This document shows positions 17,489 to 24,879 of a stretch of 64,000 bases of DNA, piece by piece. How positions within the stretch are numbered: position 1 is the stretch's first letter; each line of letters begins with the position of its first letter. The position numbers and the translations under genes were made by a program. The notes below the pieces were generated by a model. It saw only the letters and a program-made list of their open reading frames with translations. It was not told where the DNA came from and did no database searches. The stretch spans positions 3,658,001 through 3,722,000 of the forward strand of contig NZ_CP030050.1 in NCBI RefSeq assembly GCF_015291705.1. The letters run 5' to 3'. The DNA comes from Bradyrhizobium arachidis (GTDB lineage Bacteria > Pseudomonadota > Alphaproteobacteria > Rhizobiales > Xanthobacteraceae).

Positions 17489-18537
17489 TGTCCGTCAACA
17501 GCAAGCGCGTCTTCTACGTCAAATATCTGGCCAATCCGATCTATATCGACATCCTGAAGGCGCGCCCCGATGTCCGGCTCGATCGCATCGAGAACGAGAG
17601 CCCCGAGGATTTCTACGCGCCGATCCTGAGCGCGGCCCATGTCTACCAGATCGGCGCGGCCCGCGACGAACTGGCGCCGCACTTCCATGTCGACGCCGCC
17701 CTCCTGAAGCGCACGCCAAACCTCCTGCTGGTCTCCAGCAATGGCGCGGGCTTCGACCCTGTCGACGTCGAGGCCTGCACGGATGCGGGGGTCCTGGTCG
17801 TCAACCAGTCCGGCGGCAACGCCCATTCCGTCGCCGAGCACGCGCTGGCGATGATGCTGACCTTGTCGAAGCGCATCATCCAGTCCGACCGCAGGCTCCG
17901 CAGGGAGTCCAACGTCAACCGCAACGAGCTCGTCGGCAACGAGATCGAGCACAAGACCGTCGGCATCGTCGGCCTCGGCAATGTCGGCCGCCGTATCGCC
18001 GCGCTGTGCAAGGGCCTGTTCGGCATGAAGGTGCTGGCCTACGATCCGTACCTCACGGCCGAGGTGATGGCCGAGCGGGGCGGCGAGAAGGTCGAGCTTG
18101 ACGAGCTCTTGCGCCGCGCCGATTTCGTCTCGATCTCCTGCCCGCTGGACAAGCGCAGCCGCAACATGATCAGCACGCGCGAGTTCGGGCTGATGCAGCC
18201 GCATGCTTATTTCATCACCACGGCACGCGGCTTCATCCACGATGAGGATGCGCTGCTCCAGGCCTTGCGCGACAAGCGCATTGCTGGCGCGGGTCTCGAC
18301 GTCTGGTCCAAGGAGCCGCCGGCGCCGGAGCATCCGCTACTCCAATTGGATAATGTGCTGGCAAGTCCGCACACCGCGGGCGTGACGATCGAGGCGCGTC
18401 AGAACATGGGCCGCATCGCCGCCGAGCAGGTGCTGGACACGCTCGACGGCAAGCGCCCGCCGCGCATTATCAATCCCGAGGTCTGGCCGCGCTATGCCGA
18501 GCGCTTCAAGCAGGCTTTTGGCGTGACGCCGCAGTAG
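17488..18537 (+). CDS. D-isomer-specific 2-hydroxyacid dehydrogenase
   Basis: NAD(P)-dependent oxidoreductase of 349 residues that interconverts 2-hydroxyacids and 2-oxoacids in the cytoplasm. The cofactor domain has GLGNVG at 162-167 and VLAYDPYL with an Asp after the second strand (Asp186), which favours NAD. Catalytic residues are Arg247 (TTARGF), Glu276 (WSKEPP) and His295 (SPHTAG). The N-terminal catalytic domain is somewhat diverged. The start overlaps a 20-codon upstream frame. It is divergent from the split TPP decarboxylase, an arrangement that suggests hydroxyacid to oxoacid to aldehyde; the actual substrate is unknown. Confidence 0.92.
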   Translation: MSVNSKRVFYVKYLANPIYIDILKARPDVRLDRIENESPEDFYAPILSAAHVYQIGAARDELAPHFHVDAALLKRTPNLLLVSSNGAGFDPVDVEACTDAGVLVVNQSGGNAHSVAEHALAMMLTLSKRIIQSDRRLRRESNVNRNELVGNEIEHKTVGIVGLGNVGRRIAALCKGLFGMKVLAYDPYLTAEVMAERGGEKVELDELLRRADFVSISCPLDKRSRNMISTREFGLMQPHAYFITTARGFIHDEDALLQALRDKRIAGAGLDVWSKEPPAPEHPLLQLDNVLASPHTAGVTIEARQNMGRIAAEQVLDTLDGKRPPRIINPEVWPRYAERFKQAFGVTPQ

Positions 18538-18655
18538 CGGACGTGCGAAGTCTGTTCGTGCTCCGATCGTTGGTTACCAGGCTGAAAACAGAAAGCGGCG
18601 AATTTTACCGATGCCGTGAATGAACGCGTATGACTTGTCCTGTAGATCAGGATGC

Positions 18656-19096
18656 ATGAGCATACTCTCGATTGCGACCTCCGGACTTTCTGCGGCGAGC
18701 CTGCGCGTGAACGTCGCCGCCAGCAATATCGCCAACATCAACACGACCGGGCCGCTCCCCGTGTCAGGCGGATCGAGCACATCGGCCAGCTCGGGCATTG
18801 CTCCGACGTATCCCGCCGCTTATGTGCCGCTGCGCGTCAATCAGGTCTCCCAATCGAGCGGCTCGGCGCCCGGCGGTACGATCGCGACCGTGTCGGCGGT
18901 TTCGCCGAGCTATACCGCGCAATCCGACCCGAGCGCTCCCTTCGCAAATCAGGATGGCCTGGTCGCCGCGCCGAACGTCGATCTCGCGAGCGAATTTGTT
19001 GAGCTGGCGACCGCAAAATACAGCTTCATTGCCAACGCGAAGGTCATTCAAGCCTACGCCGAGACAGAAGACACGCTTCTCGACATCAAGACGTGA
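18656..19096 (+). CDS. Orphan FlgC-like flagellar rod-family protein
   Basis: Protein of 146 residues with both ends of the flagellar axial family. The N-terminus MSILSIATSGLSAASLRVNVAASNIAN is the rod-protein signature, and the C-terminus NVDLASEFVELATAKYSFIANAKVIQ is the conserved coiled-coil end with length close to FlgC. The middle is Ser/Pro/Ala-rich and unlike normal FlgC, and the usual NTPGY motif after NIAN is replaced by INTTGPLP. No other flagellar gene is in the window. It may be a diverged paralogue exported through the flagellar secretion route, or a decaying copy, although the frame is intact. The ATG at 18656 gives the canonical N-terminus. Confidence 0.8.
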   Translation: MSILSIATSGLSAASLRVNVAASNIANINTTGPLPVSGGSSTSASSGIAPTYPAAYVPLRVNQVSQSSGSAPGGTIATVSAVSPSYTAQSDPSAPFANQDGLVAAPNVDLASEFVELATAKYSFIANAKVIQAYAETEDTLLDIKT

Positions 19097-19227
19097 TCGC
19101 TGACGGATCGTCTCAAGGCCTAGCTTTGGCGGCGGGAACCGTCGCCAACCTTGATCCGCGTCAAAATCTCCTTTCCCCATCCGGCCTAAATGGGATTACA
19201 GTGCCGCCGGGGCAGCAGGGAGGTCCC

Positions 19228-19437
19228 ATGTCCACTTATGTCGTCAGATTCATGAAGGACGTGTTCGGCCACGGGCGGGAGATCGAGGTTTGCCAGGGCA
19301 CCCTCGAGGTCGACGCCTGCGATGAGAACGAAGCCAAAGAGCGGGCGAAAGCAAAATTCTGCAAGGACCAGGCCTTGCATCACTGGTCTCTGCATGCCGA
19401 CCGGATTCAGGTGAAATCGGCTGACCTTCCGTCGTAA
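19228..19437 (+). CDS. Small conserved-type hypothetical protein, 69 residues
   Basis: The ATG at 19228 has a strong GGGAGG site. The protein is soluble and charged, with an RFMKDVFGHGREIEVCQGTLEVDA beginning, an Ala/Glu/Lys helix (ENEAKERAKAKFCK) and the segment HHWSLHADRIQV. I recall similar short proteins in bradyrhizobia but know no function. It is convergent with the acetyltransferase gene, 17 bases away. Codon use and a good ribosome-binding site support it as real. Confidence 0.7.
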   Translation: MSTYVVRFMKDVFGHGREIEVCQGTLEVDACDENEAKERAKAKFCKDQALHHWSLHADRIQVKSADLPS

Positions 19438-19454
19438 AGGCCGCGCAGGCCTAT

Positions 19455-20030
19455 CTAGCGTCCGGGCGCCGTGAGCGCCGGCGGGGAGGTTGCGCCCGCG
19501 CCGAGCGAGCGCTGTACCATGACGGTGTCGGACCAGCGGCCGTGGCGATAGGCGACGCCGCCGAGCAGGCCGGCGCGCGCGAAGCCGAACTTCTCGTGCA
19601 GCGCCAGCGAGGGCGCGTTGTCGGCATCGATATAGCCGATCATCTGGCGGAAGCCGGCCGCAGCGCAGGCGTCGATCAATTCGCCGAGCAAGAGCCGTCC
19701 GACGCCGCGGCCGAGATGCTCGTGGTGGACGTAGATCGAGTGCTTGGCGGTGTAGCGATAGGCCGGCCGCTTGCGGAACAGCACCGCATAGGCATAGCCG
19801 ACGACCTCGCCGCGAAAGGTCGCGACCAGGTGCGGCAGGCGGGTCTGCTTCAAATTCTTGCGACGGTCGCGCAAATCGTCCGGCTCGGGCGCGCCGGTTC
19901 CCTCGACGTCGCGCGGCACGCCGTTGCGGACGTGATGGCGGTAGATCGCCAGCATCGCCTCGACATCGCTCTCGCGTGACGGCCTGACCAGGACAGGCTC
20001 GTCACTCGCGCGCACAGCTGTTTCGTTCAT
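19455..20030 (-). CDS. GNAT-family N-acetyltransferase (phosphinothricin-acetyltransferase-like)
   Basis: Acetyl-CoA-dependent transferase of 191 residues. Motifs follow the GNAT order: VRPSRESDVEAMLAIYRHHV start, the GYAYAVLFRKRPAYRYTAKHSIYV strands typical of the Pat/YncA group, the acetyl-CoA loop HLGRGVGRLLLGELI near residue 110, and NAPSLALHEKFGFARAG. The preferred ATG is at 20030; a GTG at 20036 directly follows the stop codon of the upstream decarboxylase gene. It is probably cotranscribed with that decarboxylase, so a polyamine or amine substrate is possible; the Pat group usually acts on amino-acid-like compounds. Confidence 0.88.
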   Translation of the reverse strand: MNETAVRASDEPVLVRPSRESDVEAMLAIYRHHVRNGVPRDVEGTGAPEPDDLRDRRKNLKQTRLPHLVATFRGEVVGYAYAVLFRKRPAYRYTAKHSIYVHHEHLGRGVGRLLLGELIDACAAAGFRQMIGYIDADNAPSLALHEKFGFARAGLLGGVAYRHGRWSDTVMVQRSLGAGATSPPALTAPGR

Positions 20031-20036
20031 CGGCAC

Positions 20037-22394
20037 CTACTCGGCAACGACGTAAGTATAGAGCCCGATGCGTCCCTGCGCATCGACCTCCTTGTAGACG
20101 CCCTGGATTTCCACATCGAAGCCCGGGAACGTGTTGAAGCAGGTCTCGAACATCTTGAGATAATCCACCATGGGCTTGGCCCGTTCCGTCAGCCGCTCGC
20201 CGGGCACGATGGTGGCAATGCCGGGCGGGTAGACCACGAAGGGCGTCGTGGCGATGCGGCCCGCGATCGCCTCGATCGGCAGATAGTCGACATCGTTCTT
20301 GAACAGATAGCGTGCGGCATCGCGGGGCGACATCGCGATCTCGGGCATGTGTTCGGGCATGAATTGCCGGGCCTGGAGTGCGCTGACGTCGGCGGCGCGG
20401 AAAAAGCGATGCATCTCGCCGCAGAGATCGCGCAGTCGCACGCCGGCATAGCGCGCCTGCCGCCGCTGGTAGAACTCGGGGATGACGTCGGCCAGCAGCG
20501 CATTGTCGTCATGCAGCTTCTTGAAGGCGACGAGGCCGGAGATCAGAGTGCCGGCCTTGCTCGCCTCGACGCCGGGGGTGAGCAGGAAAAGCAGGGAGTT
20601 GAGGTCGTTCTTCTCGGGGACGATGCGATTCTCGCGCAGATATTGCGCGACGACCGGAGCGGGGATGCCGTGCTCGGCATAGGTGCCGGTCGCGCGGTCG
20701 AAGCCGGGCGTGAGCAGTGTCAGCTTGTTCGGATCGGTGATGGCGAAGCCTTCAGCGAGATTGGGGAAGCCGTGCCAGTTTGTATCGGGCGAGAGCTGCC
20801 AGAGCGCGGGATTGGTGGCGAGCTCGTCGGTGGAGAGCGACTCCCAGGCGACGTTATGCGCGGCGCCGGGACGGCTGACGTCGGGGATGGCGACGCGATC
20901 CGGGACGAAGGGCTCGAAGAACCAGCGCCGATCCGGATTCTGCTCCTTCTCCTCGAACTCCCGGCGCATCGCGCGGACCTTCTTGCGCAGCTCGATGCCG
21001 AGACGGATCGTGTCGTCCCAAAGCACCTCTCCGGAGCGGCCCTTCATCATTTGCGCGCCGACGTCGAGCGAGGCGAACAGGGGATAGAAGGGTGAGGTCG
21101 AGGCGTGCTGCATGAAACTTTCGTTGAAGCGGCGGTGCTCGACACGACGCTTCTGGCCGCGGATGTGGCGGTCCTTGATGTGGATCTGCGAGGCCTGCGA
21201 GAAGCTCGCGAGCTGCTTGTGGGTCGACTGCGTCGCGATGATGCCGGGCGCCTCTGGGGGAAGGTTCGCCAGCCCCATGGCGAAACGGCCGGCATAGAGC
21301 GGGTGGAATTTCATGAAGCCGGCCCAGGCCTCGTCGAACAGGATGTACTCGCAGAGATGGCCGATGCGCTTCAGGATCATCTCGGCGCTATGGATCGAGC
21401 CATCATAGGTGCACTGCTCGACCACGGCGACGCGGAACGGCCGTTCCTTGCGCCAGGCGTCGCGATCGGTCACCAACGGATGGTTGCGGATCGCCTCGCG
21501 CAACGCCTTCTCGTCGAGCATGTCCCAGCGCATCGGGCCGATCAGACCCCAGGCGTTGCGGACGGTCGGGACATAGACCGGGATGCCGCCATTGATCATC
21601 AGCGCGCCGTGATGGGCGGCCTTGTGGTTGTTGCGGTCGAACAGCACGAGGTCGCCGTCGGTGACGAGGGCGCCGAGCGCGACCTTGTTCGAGGTCGAGG
21701 TGCCGTTGAGCACGAAATAGGTCTTTTCCGCGCCGAAGATCTGGGCCGCTTCCTTCTGCGCCTTCAGCGCCGGCCCCTCATGGGTGAGGAGGTCACCGAG
21801 GTCGAGCACGGAATTGTCGAGGTCGTCGCGGAACACGGATTCGCCGAGATGCTCGACGAAGACCCGGCCGATCGGGCTGCGGTTGTAGAACACGCCGCCA
21901 TTGTGGCCCGGGCAGGTCCAGAGCTGGTTGCCTTCCTCGGCATAGTCGACGAGGGCGCCGAAGAACGGCGTCTTCAGCGTCTCGGCATATTGCTTGAGCC
22001 GGCTGATCAGGTTCTTGGCGATGAAGGTGGGCGTCTCCTCGGACAGGAAGACGTAGCCGTCGATGAAGTCGAGCACCTCGACCGGCAGGTCCTCGAAGCG
22101 CTTGCGCCGGATAAGCAAGATGATCGGGAAGTCGAGGCCGCGGCGCCGCATCAGGTTGATCAGCGCCGAGGTCCTGCCTTCCAGGCCTTTCTTGCCCCAG
22201 TCCACCACCATGCAGCCGATTGCGGCATCGGTCTGCACCGCGATCTCGGCGTCTTCCAGCTTGCGGGCCCGGACCACCTCGAAGCCGGAGCGCTGGATCT
22301 CCTCGATGATCTGGTTGAAGCGGAGACCCTCGAGGTCGTCGGCGTCGAATGCCGGTGCTGCGAACAGGAAGTTGAAGCGCTTGAAATAGTCCAT
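20037..22394 (-). CDS. Orn/Lys/Arg decarboxylase (PLP fold type I)
   Basis: Enzyme of 785 residues that decarboxylates ornithine, lysine or arginine to a polyamine precursor. It has the three parts of the bacterial large decarboxylases: an N-terminal response-regulator-like wing domain (residues 1-135), a PLP domain with the Schiff-base lysine in STHKQLASFSQ (Lys393), DEAWAGF and the CPGHNGG entry motif near 161, and a C-terminal domain. The ATG at 22394 gives the usual start; the frame continues open upstream without a plausible start. Specificity among the three amino acids cannot be read safely; ornithine is common in rhizobia. The stop codon abuts the GNAT gene. Confidence 0.9.
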   Translation of the reverse strand: MDYFKRFNFLFAAPAFDADDLEGLRFNQIIEEIQRSGFEVVRARKLEDAEIAVQTDAAIGCMVVDWGKKGLEGRTSALINLMRRRGLDFPIILLIRRKRFEDLPVEVLDFIDGYVFLSEETPTFIAKNLISRLKQYAETLKTPFFGALVDYAEEGNQLWTCPGHNGGVFYNRSPIGRVFVEHLGESVFRDDLDNSVLDLGDLLTHEGPALKAQKEAAQIFGAEKTYFVLNGTSTSNKVALGALVTDGDLVLFDRNNHKAAHHGALMINGGIPVYVPTVRNAWGLIGPMRWDMLDEKALREAIRNHPLVTDRDAWRKERPFRVAVVEQCTYDGSIHSAEMILKRIGHLCEYILFDEAWAGFMKFHPLYAGRFAMGLANLPPEAPGIIATQSTHKQLASFSQASQIHIKDRHIRGQKRRVEHRRFNESFMQHASTSPFYPLFASLDVGAQMMKGRSGEVLWDDTIRLGIELRKKVRAMRREFEEKEQNPDRRWFFEPFVPDRVAIPDVSRPGAAHNVAWESLSTDELATNPALWQLSPDTNWHGFPNLAEGFAITDPNKLTLLTPGFDRATGTYAEHGIPAPVVAQYLRENRIVPEKNDLNSLLFLLTPGVEASKAGTLISGLVAFKKLHDDNALLADVIPEFYQRRQARYAGVRLRDLCGEMHRFFRAADVSALQARQFMPEHMPEIAMSPRDAARYLFKNDVDYLPIEAIAGRIATTPFVVYPPGIATIVPGERLTERAKPMVDYLKMFETCFNTFPGFDVEIQGVYKEVDAQGRIGLYTYVVAE

Positions 22395-22480
22395 GGCGTG
22401 TCCCGAATGTGCGAGACGGACAGGTCTCAGCACATTCGATGACAGTTCTATGACAGAGAGCGTAAGAACCGGGAAAAGAG

Positions 22481-22960
22481 CTACCGCTTCGCCTCGCCGA
22501 ACACCACCGTCGGCACGGCGCGGTTGACGATTTCCCGCAAGGCAAAGCTCGATTGCACCCGCGCGACGCGCGGCAGCCGCGACAGCTCGGTGCGATGGAT
22601 GCGTTCGAAATCCTGGATGTCGCGGGCGAGCACGATCAGGATGTAGTCGTCGGTGCCCGACATCAGGAAGCAGCGCACGACAGAGGGGCATTTCACCACC
22701 TCGGCCTCGAACGCCTTCAGCGCCTCGTCGCTCTGGCTCTCCAGCGCGATGCGGACCAGCACGGTGGTGGTGAGGCCGAACTGGTTGAGATCGAGCGCGG
22801 CCTGATAGGCCTGGATGTAGCCGTCGTCCTCCAGCGCCTTCTGCCGCCGCGCCAGCGCGGTGCTGGATAGCCCAACCTTGTTGGCCAGCTCAGTGTGGCT
22901 GGCCCGCGCATTGGTGGTGAGTTCCGCGAGGATGGCGAGATCTTTCCGGTCGAGGGCCAA
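22481..22960 (-). CDS. Lrp/AsnC-family transcriptional regulator
   Basis: Regulator of 159 residues. The N-terminal HTH is LDRKDLAILAELTTNARASHTELANKVGLSSTALARRQKALEDDGYI in outline, and the C-terminal RAM ligand-binding domain includes VRCFLMSGTDDYIL. No ATG fits; the TTG at 22960 places the first residues as in other Lrp proteins, while a GTG at 23038 would add 26 residues translated from a palindromic stretch, which I think is unlikely. It is divergent from alanine dehydrogenase, so it is probably the alanine-responsive activator of ald (AldR-like). Confidence 0.85.
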   Translation of the reverse strand: MALDRKDLAILAELTTNARASHTELANKVGLSSTALARRQKALEDDGYIQAYQAALDLNQFGLTTTVLVRIALESQSDEALKAFEAEVVKCPSVVRCFLMSGTDDYILIVLARDIQDFERIHRTELSRLPRVARVQSSFALREIVNRAVPTVVFGEAKR

Positions 22961-22985
22961 GGTTTTGTTTCCGGCGTGAAAGGGC

Positions 22986-23014
22986 GCTTGCGCGCCGGAA
23001 ACCGGCGCGCAAGC
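22986..23014. promoter_or_regulatory. Perfect 13-bp inverted repeat between lrp-type gene and ald
   Basis: GCTTGCGCGCCGG-AAA-CCGGCGCGCAAGC is perfectly symmetrical. It lies in the lrp leader and 88 bp upstream of the ald start codon. It could be an RNA hairpin in the regulator's leader, a terminator-like roadblock between divergent units, or an operator. Lrp sites are usually A/T-rich, so a direct Lrp site is less likely. Confidence 0.6.
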
Positions 23015-23102
23015 AGCCAAACTAGCGGATATTTGCACGAAACCAAACCGCCCCCGTCGCTACGATCAACAACGGAATCAATGTGTTGGCGAGGAGCTCA
23101 AG

Positions 23103-24218
23103 ATGCGTGTCGGTGTGCCCAAGGAGATCAAGGTGCAGGAATATCGCGTCGGGCTCACCCCGGGCGCGGTCCGTGAATATGTCGCGGCCGGGCATCAGGT
23201 CACGGTCGAGACCGGCGCCGGCAGCGGCATCGGCGCGTCCGACGAGGTGTATCAGCGGGCGGGGGCCACCGTCGCCGCGAGCGCGCGCGACATCTTCGCC
23301 GCATCGGACATGATCGTGAAGGTGAAGGAGCCGCAGAAGAGCGAGTGGGTCCAGCTCCGTGAAAGCCAGATCCTGTTCACTTACCTGCACCTTGCGCCGG
23401 ATCCCGAACAGGCCAAGGGTTTGCTTGCGTCCGGCTGTACTGCGATCGCCTATGAAACCGTCACCGACGCGGCCGGTCACCTCCCGCTGCTGGCGCCGAT
23501 GAGTGAAGTCGCCGGCCGCCTCGCGATCGAGGCCGCCGGCGCCGCGCTCAAGCGGTCCGCGGGCGGCCGCGGACTGCTGCTGGGCGGTGTGCCCGGTGTG
23601 CAGCCGGCGCGCCTCGTCGTGCTCGGCGGCGGTGTGGTCGGAACGCAGGCCGCGCGCATGGCTGCGGGTCTTGGCGCCGAAGTCACGGTGATCGATCGCT
23701 CTATTCCTCGCCTGCGCCAGCTGGATGACGTCTTTCTCGGGCGGGTCCGCACCCGCTTCTCCACGATCGAGGCGGTCGAGGACGAGGTGTTCGCCGCCGA
23801 CGTCGTGATCGGCGCGGTGCTGGTGCCGGGCGCCAGCGCGCCAAAGCTGGTCACGCGCGCGATGCTGAAATCCATGAAGCCGGGGGCGGTGCTGGTCGAC
23901 GTCGCGATCGACCAAGGCGGCTGCTTCGAGACCTCGCATCCGACCACGCACACCGATCCGACCTATGAGGTCGACGGCGTCGTGCACTATTGCGTCGCCA
24001 ACATGCCGGGCGCGGTGCCGGTGACATCCAGCCAAGCGCTGAACAACGCGACGCTGCCGTTCGGCCTGATGCTCGCGAGCAAGGGCTTTGCCGCGGTGCT
24101 GGAGAATCCTCACTTGCGGAACGGACTGAACGTGCATCGCGGCCGCATCACCAACAAGGCGGTGGCGGAAAGCCTCGGGCTGGAGTTTGCGCCCGTGGAG
24201 AGCGGGCTGGCGGCCTAG
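23103..24218 (+). CDS. ald: Alanine dehydrogenase
   Basis: Cytoplasmic NAD-dependent enzyme of 371 residues that interconverts alanine and pyruvate plus ammonia. Catalytic Lys75 (VKVKEP) and His96 (TYLHLAP) stand at exactly the positions known from the family, and the N-terminal [10 protein letters not shown] is characteristic. The Rossmann region [21 protein letters not shown] starts near residue 172, and [13 protein letters not shown] near 270 completes the signature. It is divergent from an Lrp-type regulator. In rhizobia this enzyme links amino-acid use, and in bacteroids ammonia assimilation, to central metabolism. Confidence 0.97.
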   Translation: MRVGVPKEIKVQEYRVGLTPGAVREYVAAGHQVTVETGAGSGIGASDEVYQRAGATVAASARDIFAASDMIVKVKEPQKSEWVQLRESQILFTYLHLAPDPEQAKGLLASGCTAIAYETVTDAAGHLPLLAPMSEVAGRLAIEAAGAALKRSAGGRGLLLGGVPGVQPARLVVLGGGVVGTQAARMAAGLGAEVTVIDRSIPRLRQLDDVFLGRVRTRFSTIEAVEDEVFAADVVIGAVLVPGASAPKLVTRAMLKSMKPGAVLVDVAIDQGGCFETSHPTTHTDPTYEVDGVVHYCVANMPGAVPVTSSQALNNATLPFGLMLASKGFAAVLENPHLRNGLNVHRGRITNKAVAESLGLEFAPVESGLAA

Positions 24219-24226
24219 AGCGGCTG

Positions 24227-24862
24227 TCAATCCGGCTTGCGGTGGCGGCTGCCGAGCGCGGCCGCGATCGTCTCGGGCTTCTCGATGCGTTCGATCAGCA
24301 TGTTGATGCGGTCGCCGCCCCAGAACAGCTCGCCGTTGAACACCATGGTCGGCACGCCGAACACACCAAGTGCCTCGGCCTCGTCGATGATGCGGTCGTG
24401 CTCGGCGCGGGCAGGGCCGATGACGTAGGCTTCGAACTCGCTGGGCGAGCCACCGCACGAGGTGATGATTTCGGTGATTGCCGCGAGATCGTCGATCTCC
24501 AGCTCATGGCTCCAGAATTTGTGGAACACCGTGTCGTGGTAGGTGCGGAAGAAGCCGTGCCGTTGCGCGAACAGCATGCCGACACTGGAATAGAAGGCGT
24601 CGTAGATCCGCCGCGGGCCCTTCATGACGAGCCCTTGCGCATTGGCATAGCGCCGCGCGTCCATATAGAGGTAGCGCACCTTGCGCCAGAAATGCGGCGT
24701 GCGCTCCTCGACCTTGCCCATGAACTCGGCGATGCGCAGCGTGTAGGGCCGCCATTCGAGCTCCACGCCGTGCGTCTCTTCGAGCTCGAACAGCCGCTTG
24801 TTCGCCACGAATGCGTAGGGGCTCTTGTAATCAGTGTAGACGCGGACGATCGGTTTGGGCAT
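24227..24862 (-). CDS. DsbA-family protein, 2-hydroxychromene-2-carboxylate isomerase-like
   Basis: Thioredoxin-fold protein of 211 residues. It begins RVYTDYKSPYAF, where Ser14-Pro replaces a CXXC redox pair as in glutathione-dependent HCCA isomerases (kappa-class GST-like). A GVFGVPTMVFNGELFWGGDRI segment near residue 165 holds the cis-Pro loop, and LFWGGDR is the usual late motif. It probably isomerises or conjugates a ring-derived intermediate with glutathione. It is the last gene of a minus-strand operon with a monooxygenase, a TetR regulator and an acyl-CoA synthetase, which fits a role in breaking down a cyclic or aromatic compound. It is convergent with ald. Confidence 0.85.
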   Translation of the reverse strand: MPKPIVRVYTDYKSPYAFVANKRLFELEETHGVELEWRPYTLRIAEFMGKVEERTPHFWRKVRYLYMDARRYANAQGLVMKGPRRIYDAFYSSVGMLFAQRHGFFRTYHDTVFHKFWSHELEIDDLAAITEIITSCGGSPSEFEAYVIGPARAEHDRIIDEAEALGVFGVPTMVFNGELFWGGDRINMLIERIEKPETIAAALGSRHRKPD

Positions 24863-24879
24863 TGGGCGCTCCCTCCAGT

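Noticed and set aside
21105..22442. 445-codon plus-strand open frame over the amino acid decarboxylase
   Set aside because: Antisense shadow; the opposite strand encodes an intact PLP enzyme with catalytic lysine.
22961..23038. GTG start at 23038 for the Lrp-type regulator
   Set aside because: It would translate the perfect inverted repeat into 26 extra residues not seen in Lrp proteins; the TTG at 22960 gives the usual N-terminus.
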